24,874 nucleotides of DNA. Source: a virus. This document shows, in pieces, positions 23,025 to 24,874 of the stretch (positions are counted from its first letter, which is position 1; each line of letters opens with the position of its first letter). The notes beneath the pieces are model-generated. The model was not told the origin of the DNA and did no database searches. It saw only the letters and a list, made by a program, of their open reading frames with translations. The stretch is from positions 1 through 24,874 of IMG/VR virus record IMGVR_UViG_3300025674_000364; one strand, given 5' to 3'. The position numbers and the translations under genes were made by a program.

Positions 23025-24874
23025 ATGGCAGAAGAAAAAAGTTTTGACAATTTTCTTAAAGAACGTGGATTAAACGACGAAATAGTTCGTTCTGAATTAG
23101 ATGAATATGTTCGTAGGAGAAATCCTATGGCAAGTACTGGTTTAGATGAAAACTATTTTTTAGAAGCTAAAGAATTTGACCAAGGATTTTTAGCTGACGT
23201 TGGTACTGGTTTGTTCAATTCATTAGTAATGGACACAGGAGAGGGTATAGCTAATCTTTTGCCTACTATGTATTTTGCTCAACCGCAAACATATGTGGCT
23301 AATGAAATAGCAAAAAAAGCTGGAATAGAAAATCCAATTGGAGATTTTATGGGTGAGTGGCAAGATAATGTTTCTAATTGGTTTGAAAATCAAAGATGGA
23401 GATATTCAGATGCTTCTTATAAACCTATTGAAGAGTTTTCTGATATTAATGCTTCTCATGTAGCAAAAGGTATTGGAGAGGGTATAGGTTTCATTGCTGG
23501 TATTTTAGCTGGTGGTGCCGGTGCTGCAAAGATTGCTATGAAAGGTGCAAGTTATGCTTCAAAAGCTGCTCGATTAGATAAATTACAAAAAGCTATAAAA
23601 ACCACTAAAGCCATAGATAAATTATCTGCTGGTAAAAAATTGGGAATGTTAAAAGAAGCTGCTCAAACTCAAGCGGCTATGCAAAAGATTAGTAGAAGAT
23701 CTCAAAGGTTAGGTACATTTATGGTTGGTACAAATATGATGTACCCAAAAATATTAACTGAAGCTAAAGAGGCTGGTCTTAATGATTATGATGCCTCACA
23801 ATTTGCTTTAGGTGTAGCCGGTATAGTTTCTTTAACAGAAGGTGCTGCTTTAGAGTGGATAGGTAATATAGCTACAAAACCAATTACAGGTACTTTAGCA
23901 AAAGGGGTAACAAAAAAAACTTTAAAAGAATTAAAAGATAATTCTGTCTTAGGTGCTCAAAAATTATTTACAAAGAATTACGCTAAGAAGTTTGTTCCAG
24001 CTTTAAACAAAGCTATTAAAGGTGGTGGTGTAGAATTTGGACAAGAATTTGTTCAAACATATATTGAGCAAGGTGCTAAAAATATTTGGGATGTAGCTAC
24101 TAAAGGTCTTGATTTAAAAGATAAAGGACAATTTGGTGTTGATGCTACAGATTATAAAACATTTGTTGAAGCTACATTTGGTGGTATGATAGGTGCTTTA
24201 TTAGGTAGTGGTATGGGTGTTGGTGGTCATTATCTTGGGCGTAAAGCTAAGGGTGAAAGTTTAGAAGAAGAAACTATGTTTGGATATATTAACCATTCTG
24301 TAAGAAATGGCAATATGTCTAATATAAGTGGTCTTAAAACTCAAGTATTTGAAATGCTTGATAAAGGAAAGATTACTCAAAAAGATGCTAATAATATTAA
24401 TGATAGAATTGATTCATTAGTAGATTTTTCTCAGAAGTATAAATTATCTGATATTAAAAGTAGTACTGCTCAATATCAATTATATCAATTAGATAATATA
24501 CAAAAAGATATTAATTCGGCTGATGCTGAAATACAGCCTACAGATGATGTAAATCCATCTATGGCTGCTAAATTGAAAAAGAAGTCTGGTCAATTACAAA
24601 TGATTAAAGACAGAACTCAAAAGTTATTTGATAAGGTAATGAAAGATAAAAAACCTTATATAGAAAATAAAACTGAGTTTGAAGATATATTACAAGGTTT
24701 TAGAACAATGCAAGAGGCTGTTCTAAATGAAGATATTGAAAATGATAAAGACTTATCTAATGCTTTAGATGAATTATATAATCCTAAAGAAGAAGATAAG
24801 AAAGAAGCTGAAAAACAAGCTAAGGAACAAGCTAAAGCAAAAACTAAAACAGAAGGTCTTGGAGAAGAAGTAGA
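23025..24874 (+). CDS. N-terminal part of a large virion (cargo/membrane-interacting) protein, at least 616 aa, runs off the window
   Basis: The frame opens at ATG 23025, two bases after the previous stop, and remains open to the window end, so the gene is incomplete. After an acidic N-terminus come three Gly-rich hydrophobic segments. They lie at about residues 148-172 (GIGEGIGFIAGILAGGAGAAKI), 240-280 (containing FALGVAGIVSLTEGAALEWIG) and 384-405 (FGGMIGALLGSGMGVGGHYLG). A basic linker and the helix EFGQEFVQTYIEQGAKNIW precede the third. Glycine-zipper helices and the ExxQE-type helix are typical of large internal virion proteins ejected into the host envelope. The visible end is a Lys/Glu/Ala coiled coil. 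Crass-like genomes carry giant cargo proteins here, one of which is a virion RNA polymerase. No polymerase motif appears in the visible part. Confidence 0.65.
   Translation, partial: MAEEKSFDNFLKERGLNDEIVRSELDEYVRRRNPMASTGLDENYFLEAKEFDQGFLADVGTGLFNSLVMDTGEGIANLLPTMYFAQPQTYVANEIAKKAGIENPIGDFMGEWQDNVSNWFENQRWRYSDASYKPIEEFSDINASHVAKGIGEGIGFIAGILAGGAGAAKIAMKGASYASKAARLDKLQKAIKTTKAIDKLSAGKKLGMLKEAAQTQAAMQKISRRSQRLGTFMVGTNMMYPKILTEAKEAGLNDYDASQFALGVAGIVSLTEGAALEWIGNIATKPITGTLAKGVTKKTLKELKDNSVLGAQKLFTKNYAKKFVPALNKAIKGGGVEFGQEFVQTYIEQGAKNIWDVATKGLDLKDKGQFGVDATDYKTFVEATFGGMIGALLGSGMGVGGHYLGRKAKGESLEEETMFGYINHSVRNGNMSNISGLKTQVFEMLDKGKITQKDANNINDRIDSLVDFSQKYKLSDIKSSTAQYQLYQLDNIQKDINSADAEIQPTDDVNPSMAAKLKKKSGQLQMIKDRTQKLFDKVMKDKKPYIENKTEFEDILQGFRTMQEAVLNEDIENDKDLSNALDELYNPKEEDKKEAEKQAKEQAKAKTKTEGLGEEV

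Noticed and set aside
1-24874. Stop-codon recoding, as reported in some crAss-like phages
   Set aside because: All genes are intact in the standard code, and TAA, TAG and TGA all occur as plausible terminal codons at tight gene junctions.
1-24874. tRNA genes, CRISPR arrays, insertion sequences or integrase attachment sites
   Set aside because: Non-coding gaps are at most about 75 bases and contain no cloverleaf, direct-repeat array, transposase or integrase frame.

Overview
The window looks like the virion-structure block of a crAss-like (Crassvirales-type) short-tailed phage of a Bacteroidota host. Four lines of evidence support this. (1) The order is small-terminase candidate, TerL, portal, scaffold-like protein, major capsid candidate, head/neck proteins, an HU/IHF-fold protein, a neck ring protein, a 1493-aa muzzle-like protein, then coiled-coil and Gly/Ala-rich internal (cargo) proteins. 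This matches the conserved crAss-like module, and the HU/IHF gene inside a neck cluster is especially telling. (2) Promoter-like boxes match the Bacteroidota -7 consensus TAnnTTTG. (3) Shine-Dalgarno sequences are absent; leaders are A-rich or missing. (4) Base composition is strongly AT-rich. Family assignments rest on motif and gene-order recognition only; no database search was possible.

Layout. Bases 11-932 (minus strand) hold three small overlapping genes of unknown function. Bases 933-997 hold a divergent promoter region with a perfect 17-base inverted repeat, facing a small winged-helix-like gene (998-1306, plus). Everything downstream is on the plus strand. Next come an 80-aa unknown protein, a 44-aa very basic protein, the TerS candidate, TerL, portal, scaffold candidate and MCP. 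Bases 9153-11536 hold four proteins: one unknown, one crAss-like connector-type, one SAP/Rho-N-like protein with a histone-H1-like tail, and one beta-rich probable decoration protein. A strong intrinsic terminator lies at 11559-11594, immediately followed by a promoter box. The neck/tail operon follows (two ring-type proteins, HU/IHF-like protein, muzzle), then the cargo operon: 283, 714 and 505 aa, and a fourth large gene that runs off the window end.

The genes are tightly packed, with many 1-17-base overlaps. No gene-free stretch exceeds about 75 bases; the longest are 7668-7741 and 11537-11605. All frames read through with the standard code. No tRNA, CRISPR, IS element, replication gene, lysis gene, tail-fibre gene or recognisable prohead protease is visible.

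The most interesting observations are: a repeated leaderless-promoter design (TAnnTTT[G/A] ending 4-5 bases before ATG) at five genes; the divergent switch at 930-1000; a shared beta-rich domain in both the probable decoration protein and, as an insertion, a neck ring protein; and a terminator/promoter hinge between head and neck genes.
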